This document shows, in pieces, positions 10,881 to 21,300 of a stretch of 30,000 nt of DNA (within the stretch, counting starts at the first letter, position 1; the number at the start of each line of letters is the position of its first letter). The notes under the pieces were generated by a model. It made no database searches and was not told the DNA's origin. It saw only the letters and a program-made list of their open reading frames with translations. A program made the translations under genes and the position numbers. Origin of the DNA: Prorocentrum cordatum (taxonomy: Eukaryota > Sar > Dinophyceae > Prorocentrales > Prorocentraceae); the NCBI GenBank assembly GCA_963575745.1, contig CAUYUJ010012780.1:235001-265000 (forward strand), read 5' to 3'.

Positions 10881-11489
10881 GGCCCAATGGGGACCGGTCG
10901 TTTTTGTGTCGTATCCGCCACGCATGTGTCCCACAGCGCGCCAAGTAGCAACCCATCGGATACCAAAGGTAGTAACGCCAATCCAAGGGCCTCGTAGGTC
11001 GTGGTCGGATGCGCTTGGCTGAGGCTTGTGGCGTTTTCTCGTAAGCCTGCGCGGGGGTGGAGGCGGCGCAACGTCGTATCGCATGTTTCTATGCATGGCG
11101 TCTTCAAAAAAGCTTCCCATTGGAGCAGGTGGGTCGACTTCAGGAGTGTAGTAACGCAGGGATGTAGGACTCGAGTATGAGGCCTCTGCGAGGGCAGAGG
11201 TAGCACTGCAAGCGTACTTGCCGTTGCGCGTGGTTATGTACATTCCTCCGCGCAGACCCACTGCACACTGATGTTTCACCATGTCAATGGTCCACCAGAT
11301 AGTACCGTGGATGGTGAGGAGTAGATCCAGAGCTGACCCCCATAGGCCAGCTCCGCTACCAAGTTTGAAGGGGGTCGGTAGGCCCGACCAGAAGCTACGC
11401 CTCAGGCGAAGCACAACTCCAGCTCTGTTGTATCGTAGTAACGATCGTCCCAGTAGTACGTCGTCGCGGGCGGCCGGCCGCTTGAGCAC
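10815..11489 (-). CDS. Unrecognised 224-codon ORF running into a minisatellite
   Basis: The longest minus-strand ORF outside simple repeats. The product has balanced composition: LLGRSLLRYNRAGVVLRLRR, then GLWGSALDLLLTIHGTIWWT, MVKHQCAVGLRGGMY, VDPPAPMGSFFEDAM and a Pro/Arg-rich part. Its last 20 or so residues are encoded by the 18-bp minisatellite at 10565-10880. It has no motif I know, no clear splice sites and may have begun earlier. It could be a gene fragment, a transposon-derived frame or chance. Confidence 0.35.
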   Translation of the reverse strand: MLKRPAARDDVLLGRSLLRYNRAGVVLRLRRSFWSGLPTPFKLGSGAGLWGSALDLLLTIHGTIWWTIDMVKHQCAVGLRGGMYITTRNGKYACSATSALAEASYSSPTSLRYYTPEVDPPAPMGSFFEDAMHRNMRYDVAPPPPPRRLTRKRHKPQPSASDHDLRGPWIGVTTFGIRWVATWRAVGHMRGGYDTKTTGPHWACPMHAGTVVYTGAALHADAVV

Positions 11490-11499
11490 AAAACGGCCG

Positions 11500-12617
11500 C
11501 GGACACACGCTCGTTACTTCTCGCCTGAATCCCAGCTCACTTGAGAGTCACCGTCCTTGTCATGAACATCAGACGTATGTCGTCAATTTGCTCATCCTGC
11601 TCCGCGACCATTCGCGCATGGCGGAAACGCATTCCGCAACAGGCGGTTCAACACAATATCTGATTATGGTAAAAACATGGTGTTGACCAGAGGTTCCCTG
11701 CTGCCAGGAAGCTCCGTGCTTCGCATGGCTGTCCTACCACGCACACAAGCTCCAACTCGACGCTTCCTACAGCAATATCAGCGCCTGGAAAGCCTTCGGG
11801 CAACTGCCCCACGAAGGGGCGTAAGGGTGCCCCAAGACTGCCTCACAGGAGGCCAAGGCAGCCCAAAGACGGCCAAACGAAATCCAGGATAACTCCTCGC
11901 ATGGCGAAGATGAACGGTGTCACATGTGACGGCCTTTCTCTTCCTCCTGCTTCTGCTCCTGCTCCTCATCATCCCTATCACCCTCACAATGCCCAACCTC
12001 ATCACAACTTTACCAAACCTGGAGATCCAAAGTGCCACACTTTACCGTGCAAGAGAAATATGAGCGTGATTGGAACCGAATTGATTCGGATCAGTTGTGA
12101 GGGCCGTCCTCGCCGCACTATCATGCAATGTTGGCATTGAATAGGGGCTCGATGATCCAATCACCCATGATTACGTTTCGGACATACTTACGGCAAGTCG
12201 TACAGCGATCGCGAACGTCAGAGGACAGGAAGCGTGCCTAAATATGGCACCTAATGGCGTTCCACATCCTGCTCCGTCTCCGCCTCCTCCTCCTCCGCCT
12301 CCTCCTCCCAAAGTGGCGGTCGTGGTCCCTCTCCGCTGCCGCACTGCTGCCCCCCGATGGTCCCTGGGAGCCAAAACAGGAAAGATGACAGAAGCGATGG
12401 CAAGACTCCTGATGATTAGCGGACGAAGGACGGTATAAAGTGTTCTGCCATCGGGGACGTCTGTCACACGGCGGCCTGCATTTGCAAACCTGGAGGATAC
12501 GTCGGGATTTGAACTTCCCAACCGAACTGGGACACGCGTCCATGATGACGGACAAGTTTCTTATACCGTCATTCGTCCGCGAGAGTAGAGCTGAATGGAG
12601 AGCGCGGATGCCGAGCA
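11500..12617. other. No feature seen
   Basis: Moderate-GC unique-looking sequence with frames below 125 codons, a short CTCCTG run at 11940-11970 and CCTCCTCCTCCGCC at 12280-12308. No exon-like segment was convincing. Confidence 0.4.
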
Positions 12618-12812
12618 GGGCGGAGGAGGAGGAGGCGGCGGAGGAGGAGGAGGAGGAGGAGAAAGAGGAGAAGGAGGAGAAAGAGGAGGAGGAGGAGGAG
12701 GAGGAGGAGGAGGAGGAGGAGGAGGAGGAGGAGGAGGAGGAGGAGGAGGAGGACGAGGAGGAGGAGGAGGAGGGGAGGAGGAGGAGGAGGAGGAGGAGGA
12801 GGAGGACAAGCT
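12618..12812. repeat. GGA microsatellite, about 190 bp
   Basis: Almost uninterrupted GGA with a few GAAAGA and GACGAG variants. Frames through it give poly-Glu, poly-Gly or poly-Arg and are not genes. Confidence 0.98.
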
Positions 12813-12934
12813 AGGTGCGCTCGCGTCATATCTGACATCCTACCCCTCCCTCCCATCCCTTACCATGGCGTAGATCCCCTCTCTACTCGCACAGTCGGAT
12901 GTTGAGCAGGGCAATGATCCCGAAAAGGTACGCG

Positions 12935-13216
12935 ATGCATTGTAGAGCACGGCGTGGCATGGCGTAGAAGAGCACCGCAAAGCGTGGTATGTCACAGCAT
13001 GGCGTGGCGTGGCGGAGTGAAGAATTGCATCACAAAGCTTTGCGTTGCACAGCGGCCCCGAACAGAACATTGCATAGCATGGCGTTGAAGATCAAAGCGT
13101 AGCATGGCATAACATGACGTAGCACTTACGCACTGGATATGACAGCTGCAGCTGAAGGCATGGCATCGCGCAGCGGAACGCAACCTAGCATTGCATTGCA
13201 TGCCGTGGCATGGCAC
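12935..13216. repeat. GGCATGGCGT/GCATTGCA-type degenerate repeat
   Basis: Words such as GGCGTGGCATGGCGTAG, CATGGCGTGGCGTGGC, AGCATGGCATAAC and GCATTGCATTGCATG recur. A similar GGCATTGC-rich stretch lies at 22355-22620. Confidence 0.65.
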
Positions 13217-13378
13217 GGGAAATGACGCCAGCGCTGCAACGGGAGCACGATTCGGAACGAGCGGAAGCGCGGAAATGAGGCCAGCGCTGCAGCGGGAGCA
13301 CGATTCGGAACGAGCGGAAGCACGGAAATGAGGTCAGCGCTGCAGCGGGAGCACGATTCGGAACGAGCGGAAGCCCGA
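13217..13378. repeat. 53-bp tandem repeat, three units
   Basis: AAATGA(G/C)G(C/T)CAGCGCTGCA, then ACGGGAGCACGATTCGG or GCGGGAGCACGATTCGG, then AACGAGCGGAAGC. AAATG starts at 13220, 13273, 13326 and 13379, giving an exact 53-bp period. It is the 5' part of the dispersed element. Confidence 0.9.
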
Positions 13379-13605
13379 AAATGAAGCCCGCGCCTCAGCG
13401 AGAGCATCATTTTGAAAAAAAACAGCGAAACCCCAACTCTGGGAAATCCTGTGTAAAAAACAGTACGCGGAGGGGTGCCCGCTATCTTCCGCACGCCATC
13501 AGGGGATGGAGGAGAGTGGTATTCATGTTGTGTAATTGTGGGGGAGGAGGAGGAGGAGGAGGAGGAGGAGGAGGAGGAGGAGGAGGAGGAGGAGGAAGAG
13601 GAAGA
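13325..13605 (+). repeat. Dispersed element copy 2 ending in a GGA tract
   Basis: Partner of 2576-2885, same strand, with its (GGA)n tail at about 13543-13605. The body is co-linear with many substitutions and short indels, so the copies are not recent. Upstream the first sub-block is amplified into the 53-bp tandem repeat at 13217-13378. Confidence 0.75.
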
Positions 13606-13779
13606 GGAGAGGGGGAGCGGGAAGTCGAGATAAAAGACGCGGAGAGAACCCCTCGTAGATTGCCACGGCCCTCCGTGCGAGCTCGTCGACCGGGAGGCCC
13701 GCCGGGTTACCGTCGAAGAGCGCGTCCTTGGAGCCAGGCGGGGCGGCTTGGCCAGGCGAGGGGAAAATACAGGCCGCCC

Positions 13780-13945
13780 CAGCGTCGGGACGACGAATCG
13801 AATCGGATCGGCGCGAGCGTCGAATCGACAGGCATCGGCTGAAAATCGACTGCACCATCGTATGGGCAAGAATCGGCAAATCCGAACTGGATCTAATCGG
13901 AAACCCGACCGCGTGAATCCGGATCGGAATCGAAATCGGAAGGCA
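13780..13945. repeat. GAATCGAATCGGATCG-rich segment
   Basis: GAATCGAATCGGATCGG, GCGTCGAATCGACAGG, AATCCGGATCGGAATCG and AAATCGGAAGG. Related words occur at 255-350 and 28140-28205. Confidence 0.55.
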
Positions 13946-13976
13946 GGGGGGACAAAGAAGAAGGTGCAGGAAGTGA

Positions 13977-14360
13977 TTGGCCAGACTTTCGTCGTCGCAC
14001 GTCGTGGTCGTACGTCGTCGTACGCAGGTTTTCGTCGCGCGTCGTCGTACGCGTCGTCGTTTGCGTCCCCTTCCCCTTCGCGGTACGCCCCCTGGAAGCC
14101 CCTGGTGTGAAGCCCCTGGAGGCCCCCGGAGGCCACTGGGGGGCTCCGGGGAGCCCCAGGGGGCCTCTGGGAGCCAGGTGAGCTCTGGGGGCCGTGAAGC
14201 GTCCTGGGTGCCCCCGGGGTGCCCCGGGAGGCCCTGGCGGCCCCTGGGAGCCCCTGGGGGGCCCTGGGGGGCCCTGGGGGGCTCCTGGGCGCCCCCGGGC
14301 GCCACACCCGTGGGGGGTCCTGGGGGCCCTCGTCGTCGTCGTCGTCGTCCCAAAAAAGAA
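13977..14360. repeat. CGTCGT run followed by CCCTGG/GGGGCC-type degenerate repeat
   Basis: GTCGTCGCACGTCGTGGTCG and TACGTCGTCG repeats to about 14070, then GGAGGCCCCCGGAGGCCAC, GGGGGCTCCGGGGAGCCCC and GGCCCTGGGGGGCCC-type words to 14330, then (CGT)n at 14330-14350. Confidence 0.75.
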
Positions 14361-15067
14361 TCTGGCTCAGATAAGCGCCGAGCAGAGGCAAATACTGCAA
14401 AGACCGCGGCTATGGCAAGACACTGCACGGAACGGCACTCTGGAGGGTTCGGACTGGCGATCGGGGGCCAGTCGGGGCCTTCCTCGCTCCTTCGAAGCCA
14501 CATCCAGGCCACTCGGGGCCCTCGAGACCTCTCGAGACATCTTCGGCCCAAAGATGGTCCCAGGAAGGCCCCTTCGGCCCCGAGACGGCCCACGGCGCGA
14601 CCAGAAATGCTGCACAGCTTACGGTCACGGTCCCTTCAAGAGGGCCCCACGAGGGCCCCCTCAATGCCCCAAGGTCGCCACCATTGTCATCGTCGTAATC
14701 GTCGTCGTCAGTTTCGTCCGTGTCCGTAGTGGCCACCCGTGTCTTGCCAGGATTTGTTCTTTATGTGCTACTGAAGCTCAGGAGACCAGACGAGGGCTCG
14801 ACTGTCCGAGGCAATGCGCAACCCACCATGTTCTGCCCCCGTCGCGTACTGATCCGCCCGCCCCTGCTCCGTTCCCTCCCCTCCTTCACCCCTGCCCCGG
14901 TTCCTCCTCTGCCTCACCCCGCAATGGCACCGCGCGCCCTCACCCACCATCCCAAACCATGCACGAGCTTGCTGGTGCGGCTCTCCTCAAGCACGAGGCT
15001 CGTAATGGCGGACCAGGAGGAAGGAGGGAGAGAGGAGAGAGGAGGAGAGAGGAGGAGCGCTGGCTGC
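14361..15067. other. Region after the P450 stop, no gene seen
   Basis: Overlapping frames on both strands without family motifs. CAT/CGT repeats (ATTGTCATCGTCGTAATCG) lie near 14683-14712. This would hold the P450 3' untranslated region; no polyadenylation signal was recognised, and dinoflagellates usually lack AATAAA. Confidence 0.4.
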
Positions 15068-15391
15068 TCACACCTCCTGCAGATGCAGCTGGAGCCCCTG
15101 CTTCAAACGAAGCGTCAGAAACCACTCCACGATGGGGGGCTCCGCCGCAGAGAACACAAACCGGGGCAGCAGGGCGGACGCGAACAGCCTCAGCTCCGCC
15201 ATCGCGAGGTGCTGGCCTACGCAGCTCCGCAGACCGTACCCGAAAGGCACGAAAGAGAACCTGTGTCCGGCGCCGCCGCCAGCAGGGTCCTCGAGGAACC
15301 GCTGCGGCCGGAACAGATGCGGGTCCTTCCACATCTCGGAGCTGTGTCCGAGCAGCCAGGGGCAGACGATGGCCACCGTGCCCACGGGGAT
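15068..15391 (-). CDS. P450 terminal exon: PERF region, heme-binding loop, stop
   Basis: Reads IPVGTVAIVCPWLLGH, then the FRPQRF segment (the PERF-region match), FSFVPFGYGLRSCVGQHLAM and a hydrophobic C-terminus ending LQLHLQEV before TGA at 15070-15068. The heme-ligand Cys codon is at 15223-15221. The 3' part is unambiguous. The 5' edge is not: there is a pyrimidine-rich stretch ending TTGCAT where a TGCAG acceptor would be expected, so the exon may begin at 15391 or up to about 35 bp further upstream, next to the family A repeat edge. Confidence 0.92.
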   Translation of the reverse strand: MPVGTVAIVCPWLLGHSSEMWKDPHLFRPQRFLEDPAGGGAGHRFSFVPFGYGLRSCVGQHLAMAELRLFASALLPRFVFSAAEPPIVEWFLTLRLKQGLQLHLQEV

Positions 15392-18300
15392 GCAAGAGGA
15401 TGAAATATCGGCATGGCCACAAACTTTCGAAAGTCCGCGCGGACATCTTGGATCGGCGCTCGACCCCCGTCCCTGGTGTTAAATCGGGCCTGTCCACCTA
15501 CAGGAGGAGCTTGGACGAAAAATCAAAAGTATTCAAAAATAGAGAAATTACCCTGGCGACGTACCCAACCCCTGCGCAATGCGGGGCATGAATAGATTGG
15601 GAGTCGTTATGCGGAGGTGATGACGTGACATGGGCGCATATACTTCTGCGAGCGGCATTCGTGAGGCTCGCAGCCCCCCAAGGATTGCGATGTCCCGCTC
15701 AGATCTGCCTGGTGCCCCGCTCCGCTGGACCCACCAGCAGCCCTCGAAAGTGGCGACAATTTCGCAGATCGCAGCCCCCCAGGGACGGCGAGGTCCCGCT
15801 CAGTTCCGCGCGGTGCCTAACTCCGCAGGACCCACCAGCAGCACTCGAAAGTGGCGACAACTTCGCAGATCGCAGCCCCCCAGGGACGGCGAGGTCCCGC
15901 TCAGGCCCGCGCGGTGCCTCACTTCGCAGGACCCGCCAGCAGCCCTCGAAAGTGGCGACAACTTCGCAGATCGCAGCCCGCCAGGGGCGGCGAGGTCCCG
16001 CTCAGGTCCGCGCGGTGCCTCACTCCGCAAGACCCACCAGCAGCCCTCGAAAATTGTGACAATTTCGCAGATCGCAGCCCCCCCAGGGACGGCGAGGTCC
16101 CACTCACATCCGCGCGGTGCCTCACTCCGCAGGACCCACCAGCAGCCCTCGAAAGTGGCGACAGCTTCGCAGATCGCAGCCCCTCAGGGACGGCGAGGTC
16201 CTGCTCAGATCCGCGCGGTGCCTCACTCCGCTGGACCCACCAGCAGCCCTCGAAAATTGCGACAACCTCGCAGATCGCAGCCCCCCAGGGACGGCGAGGT
16301 CCCGCTCAGGCCCGCTCGGTGCCTCATTCCGCAGGACCCACCAGCAGCCCTCGAAAGTGGCGACAATTTTGCAGATCGCAGACCCCCAGGGACGGCGAGG
16401 TCCCGCTCAGGTCCGAGCGGCGCTTCACTCCGCAGGACCCACCAGCAGCACTGAAAGTGGCGACAACTTCGCAGATCGCAGACCCTCTCAGGCCCTCTCA
16501 GGCCCGCTCGGTGCCTCACTCCGCAGGACCCACCAGCAGCCCTCGAAAGTGGCGACAACTTCGCAATCGCAGCCCCCCAGGGACGGCGAGGTCCCGCTCA
16601 GGCCCGCGCGGTGCCTCACTCCGCAAGACCCACCAGCAGCCCTCGAAAGTGGCGACAACTTCGCAGATCGCAGCCCCCCAGGGACGGCGAGGTCCCGCTC
16701 ATGTCCGCGCGGTGCCTCACTCCGCAGGACCCACCAGCAGCCCTCGAAAGTGGCGACAACTTCGCAGATCACAGCCCCCCAAGGACGGCGAACTTCCGCT
16801 CAGGTCCGCGCGGTGCCTCACTCCGCAGGACCCACCAGCAGCCCTCGAAAGTGGCGACAATTTCGCAGATCGCAGCCTCCCAGGGACGGCGGGGTCCCGT
16901 TTGGATCTGCGGTGAGTGCCCTCTCTGCTGGCCTCCCCAGCAGCCCTCGAAAGTGGCGACAGTTTCACAGATCGCAGCCCCCCAGGGACGGCGAGGTCCC
17001 GTTTGGATCCGCGGCGAGTACCTTCTCTGCTGGCCTCCCCAGCAGCCCTCGAAAGTGGCGACAGTTTCGCAGATCGCAGCCCCCCAGGGACGGCGAGGTC
17101 CCGTTTGGATCCGCGGTGAGTACCCTCTCTGCTGGCCTCCCCAGCAGCCCTCGAAAGTGGCGACAGTTTCGCAGATCGCAGCCCCCCAGGGATGGCGAGG
17201 TCCTGTTTGGATCCGCGGTGAGTACCCTCTCTGCTGGCCTCCCCAGCAGCCCTCGAAAGTGGCGACAGTTTCGCAGATCGCAGCCCCAGGGATGGCGAGG
17301 TCCCTTTGGATCCGCGGTGAGTACCCTCTCTGCTGGCAGCAGCCCTCGAAAGTGGCGACGCAGATCGCAGCCCCCCAGGGACGGCGAGGTCCCGTTTGGA
17401 TCCGCGGTGAGTACCCTCTCTGCTGGCCTCCCCAGCAGCCCTCGAAAGTGGCGACAGTTTCGCAGATCGCAGCACCCCAGGGCGGCGAGGTCCTGTTTGG
17501 ATCCGCGGTGGGTGCCCTCTCTGCTGGCCTCCCCAGCACCCTCGAAAGTGGCGACACTTCGCAGATCGCAGCCCCCCAGGGATGGCGAGGTCCTGTTTGG
17601 ATCCGCGGTGAGTGCCCTCTCTGCTGGCCTCCCCAGCAGCCCTCGAAAGTGGCGACAGTTTCGCAGATCGCAGCCCCCCAGGGACGGCGAGGTCCCGTTT
17701 GGATCCGCGGTGAGTACCCTCTCTGCTGGCCTCCCCAGCAGCCCTCGAAAGTGGCGACAGTTTCGCAGATCGCAGCCCCCCAGGGACGGCGAGGTCCGTT
17801 TGGATCCGCGGTGAGTGCCCTCTCTGCTGGCCTCCCCAGCAGCCCTCGAAAGTGGCGACAGTTTCGCAGATCGCAGCCCCCCAGGGACGGCGAGGTCCCG
17901 TTTGGGTCCGCGGTGAGTACCCTCTCTGCTGGCCTCCCCAGCAGCCCTCGAAAGTGGCGACAGTTTCACAGGTCGCAGCCCCCCAGGGATGGCGAGGTCC
18001 CGTTTGGATCCGCGGTGAGTACCCTCTCTGCTGGCCTCCCCAGCAGCCCTCGAAAGTGGCGACAGTTTCGCAGATCGCAGCCCCCCAGGGATGGCGAGGT
18101 CCCGTTTGGATCCGCGGTGAGTACCCTCTCTGCTGGCCTCCCCAGCAGCCCTCGAAAGTGGCGACAGTTTCGCAGATCGCAGGCCCCCCAGGGACGGCGA
18201 GGTCCCGTTTGGATCCGCGGTGAGTACCCTCTCTGCTGGCCTCCCCAGCAGCCCTCGAAAGTGGCGACAGTTTCGCAGACCGCAGCCCCCCAGGGACGGC

Positions 18301-21300
18301 GAGAGGAGACAAGAGGGAGGCGGGAGGCGGGAGGCGGGAGAAGGACGCGACCACACACAAATACCCAACCAAGGAGGGTTGGGAAAAAACAATAGTATTC
18401 AAACATCGTAGTCTTGACTATTTTGGAACATTCCCCCTGTAGGGGGACACGCCCGACTGAACCCTGGTGCGTTGAGCGCGCCAGGGATGGCGCCAGGGCG
18501 GCCTGGCGCCAGGGGAGGGCCTGGCGCAGGTCCAAGATATCGGCGAAGAAGCTCGAAAAGTCATGCGTGCGAGCAGTTCTTCCTCGAGATGCGCAGGCCT
18601 CTCCAGGGCGGTGCCTGTTCGCAGGCCTGCCGGACAACGAGGGTCAGGGGACGTCACCTGGCCGCACCACCGATCCGACGACCATCTTGCCCACGAACGC
18701 TGGCTCAGGAACGAAGGGGTTCTTCTGGCCGCGGCGAACCTTGGCCACGACAGGCCCTCCGACCTGGATCAACGGAACAGTCAGAAAACTAGAGCCGGTC
18801 CCGAGCCCAACATGGCTCTGGCTTGGGGAAACCGCAAGCGGCATAACCAGAAGACTTCGACTGTCCGCGCGGGTCTCTTGGATCTGCGACGGGCCCCCCT
18901 CCCTGACGCGCGGAGCGCGCCAGGGAGGCGGCGCGGGAGGCGCCGCCACAAAAGGGCCCAGCGCAGATCCAGGACGTCCGCGCCGAGCTCTGGAAGATGG
19001 TGTCTGTGCCGCTGGCCGACATCGGCGAGGCGGTCCACTGACGCCCCCCGAGAGCGGAGCGGCGGGCCACAGGCGCAGGGTCTCGCGGACGCAGGCGGAC
19101 AACAGCGGGTGCTCGCCAGGCGCCCGCAGCTCCCGCCGCACGGCGTCCTGCAGGGGCGCGTCCCCCGACAGCTGCCACAGCAGCATCGCGAGGCTGGTGG
19201 CGGTGGTGTCGTGCCCCGCGCCGAGGATCTGCACAGAGGAAGAAAAGGCTGCGTGAGCATAAACTCTCGGAGGTCTGCGCGGATTCCTCGGCTTCGCGCT
19301 GGGCCCCCGTCCCTGGCGCGCAGCGCGCGACAAGGGCGGCGCCCAGGATCGCCGCCGAGGGGGTCCAGCGCAGATCCAAGAAATCCGCGCGGACCTTCGA
19401 TCGGAGGAGGGCCCATGGAGACTACGACGGCTCTCCCACCAGGCCCAGATCCCCTCGGAATCTATTCCACGACCCCTCCCGCGCTCCGTTCTGACACGAT
19501 CTCCGAGGCGGATCCAGCCGTGGCGACGAGAACCCCCAGGAGGTCCCAAAGATGACGAACACGCAGAAGGAGGGCCACCGTTGTCTCGACCGGCCCTCCC
19601 CCGATTTGAAAACTCATGCTCGTCGGCTACACGCAGGAGTGACCCTGGGCAAGAGTGACCTCCGGCGGGGCTGAACCTAAACGGCGTTTTTCGTTTTCGT
19701 GTTGTTTTCGTTTTCCTTCGTGTTGTCTCCAATCCACCTCTACCGCAAAACGAAGTCGAAACGAAAACGGCCTACGAAATCGCCAAATCACCGTTCAGGT
19801 CCAGCCCTGACCTCCGGTGCGCAGCGTTTCGGGTGCCTGGGGCCGAAATACGAGCGCGCAAGAAGCTATACCACCTCGCCGCCTTCGGCGACCGCAGGGG
19901 GCCAAATTGGGGGTCGCCACAAAAATCACTCTGGCGAAAGCCGACTCTCACGTGTGGTCGAGCTTCAACAGCCGTTTCTTCTCCGACTGATGGGCCTGTG
20001 TTCCACGCCACCATCAGTTGGAGGGGGAGGGGGGGCCTCCTCCTCCTCCTCCTCCACCTCTTCGTCCTCCTGCTCCTCCTCCTCCTCCTCCTCGTCCTCC
20101 TCCTCCTCCTCCTCCTCCTCTTTGTCCTCCAACTTGTGGTGGTGGTGGAAAACAGGCCCATCACCGACTGCAACGCGTTCAGAAGCACGGCGCCGTCCGG
20201 CATGCCGTCGTCGACGAGCAGGTCCAGCAGGCAGCGCGCGGCGGTGCCCGCCGGGGCCTCCCTGCGCCGCCGCAGCGCGGGGGCGAGGAGCCTTGAGGCG
20301 AGGGCACGGCGAGGATAGCTTCGGACGAGAAGTCGCGTGCTTTGGAGTCCCGAAACGGTGCGGTGACGGACCGTGCGGTGACCTCGAAATCCCGAGCCCT
20401 AACACCGTGCGGTGACCCCGAATCCCCACCGACTCACCACACGGTGCGGTCACCACACCGTTTGGGGGCCCCCGCGGCAAGCTCGCGTCGTGTCGACCCT
20501 GGGCATTGGTTTCTGACACCCCAGGGATCCTTCCGCCTTGAATGATCGGTCGTTTCCGAAACGTCAGATCGAACGACCGATTCTGGGTCGCTGGCGGCGT
20601 TCAACGTTGAGCGCCTGCGGCGGGGGCGCCGCCGGTCGGCACGACGCGGACCTACCGTATCCCCCTTCGGGGGTTGCGAAAGGTGCGAATGGCCCAGCGT
20701 GCCCCCAGCTTTTCGCTCGATCTTGGAGCCCCTGGGGCGGGGCCTCCTTGGTCCTGGGGGCACCTTGGGCCAGAGGCACTTTTCTAGCAGCACCCGATCT
20801 CGGAGAGCTGGCGGGCCTGGAGGATGTATCAGGCGCCGCGGCCGCCGCAAAGCGCTCCAGAACGCTCCGAGAGCGTTCCGGAGCGCTCCCACGAGCGATC
20901 TGTCCTCGATCCTCCTGGGCCCCCCTGGAGCCTGCCAGGACGAAGCCAGGACGAGGATCAAATCTGATGAGGGTAAATCCAGAACCTCTTTCCAGAACGC
21001 TCGGAGAACGCTCTGCACCCGATTTGTCCTCGTCCCAGCGCCGATCCCTGGAGCCTGTTCAGCCGCCCCGCGGCCGCGTCGAGCTCCCGCGCCCTCCTGC
21101 GCCGGAGCAGCCACCACGTGCTCGGAGGCACGCCGAGCAGGTCCTCGAAGGCCCGGGTCACGCCGCCGTAGATGTCCCGCAGCTCGGCGCCGAGGGCCCG
21201 CCCCGCGCCCGGGCCCGCGCCCCCGAAGGCCACGGCCAGGACCACCTCTGGGGAAGCCCAAGAGCACCAGCACCGCAACTCCCCAGACTCTGACCTCTCC

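Noticed and set aside
12440-12873. Poly-Glu, poly-Gly and poly-Pro frames
   Set aside because: GGA microsatellite read in three frames.
13126-15591. Frames of 356-465 codons across 13.1-15.6 kb
   Set aside because: They run through the GGA tract, CGT runs and GGGGCC repeats and across the antisense of the P450 terminal exon; Pro/Arg/Gly-rich without a domain.
15851-18402. Open frames of 354-594 codons on both strands
   Set aside because: They follow from a 102-bp tandem unit free of stops; the products are pure repeats and overlap on opposite strands inside a P450 intron.
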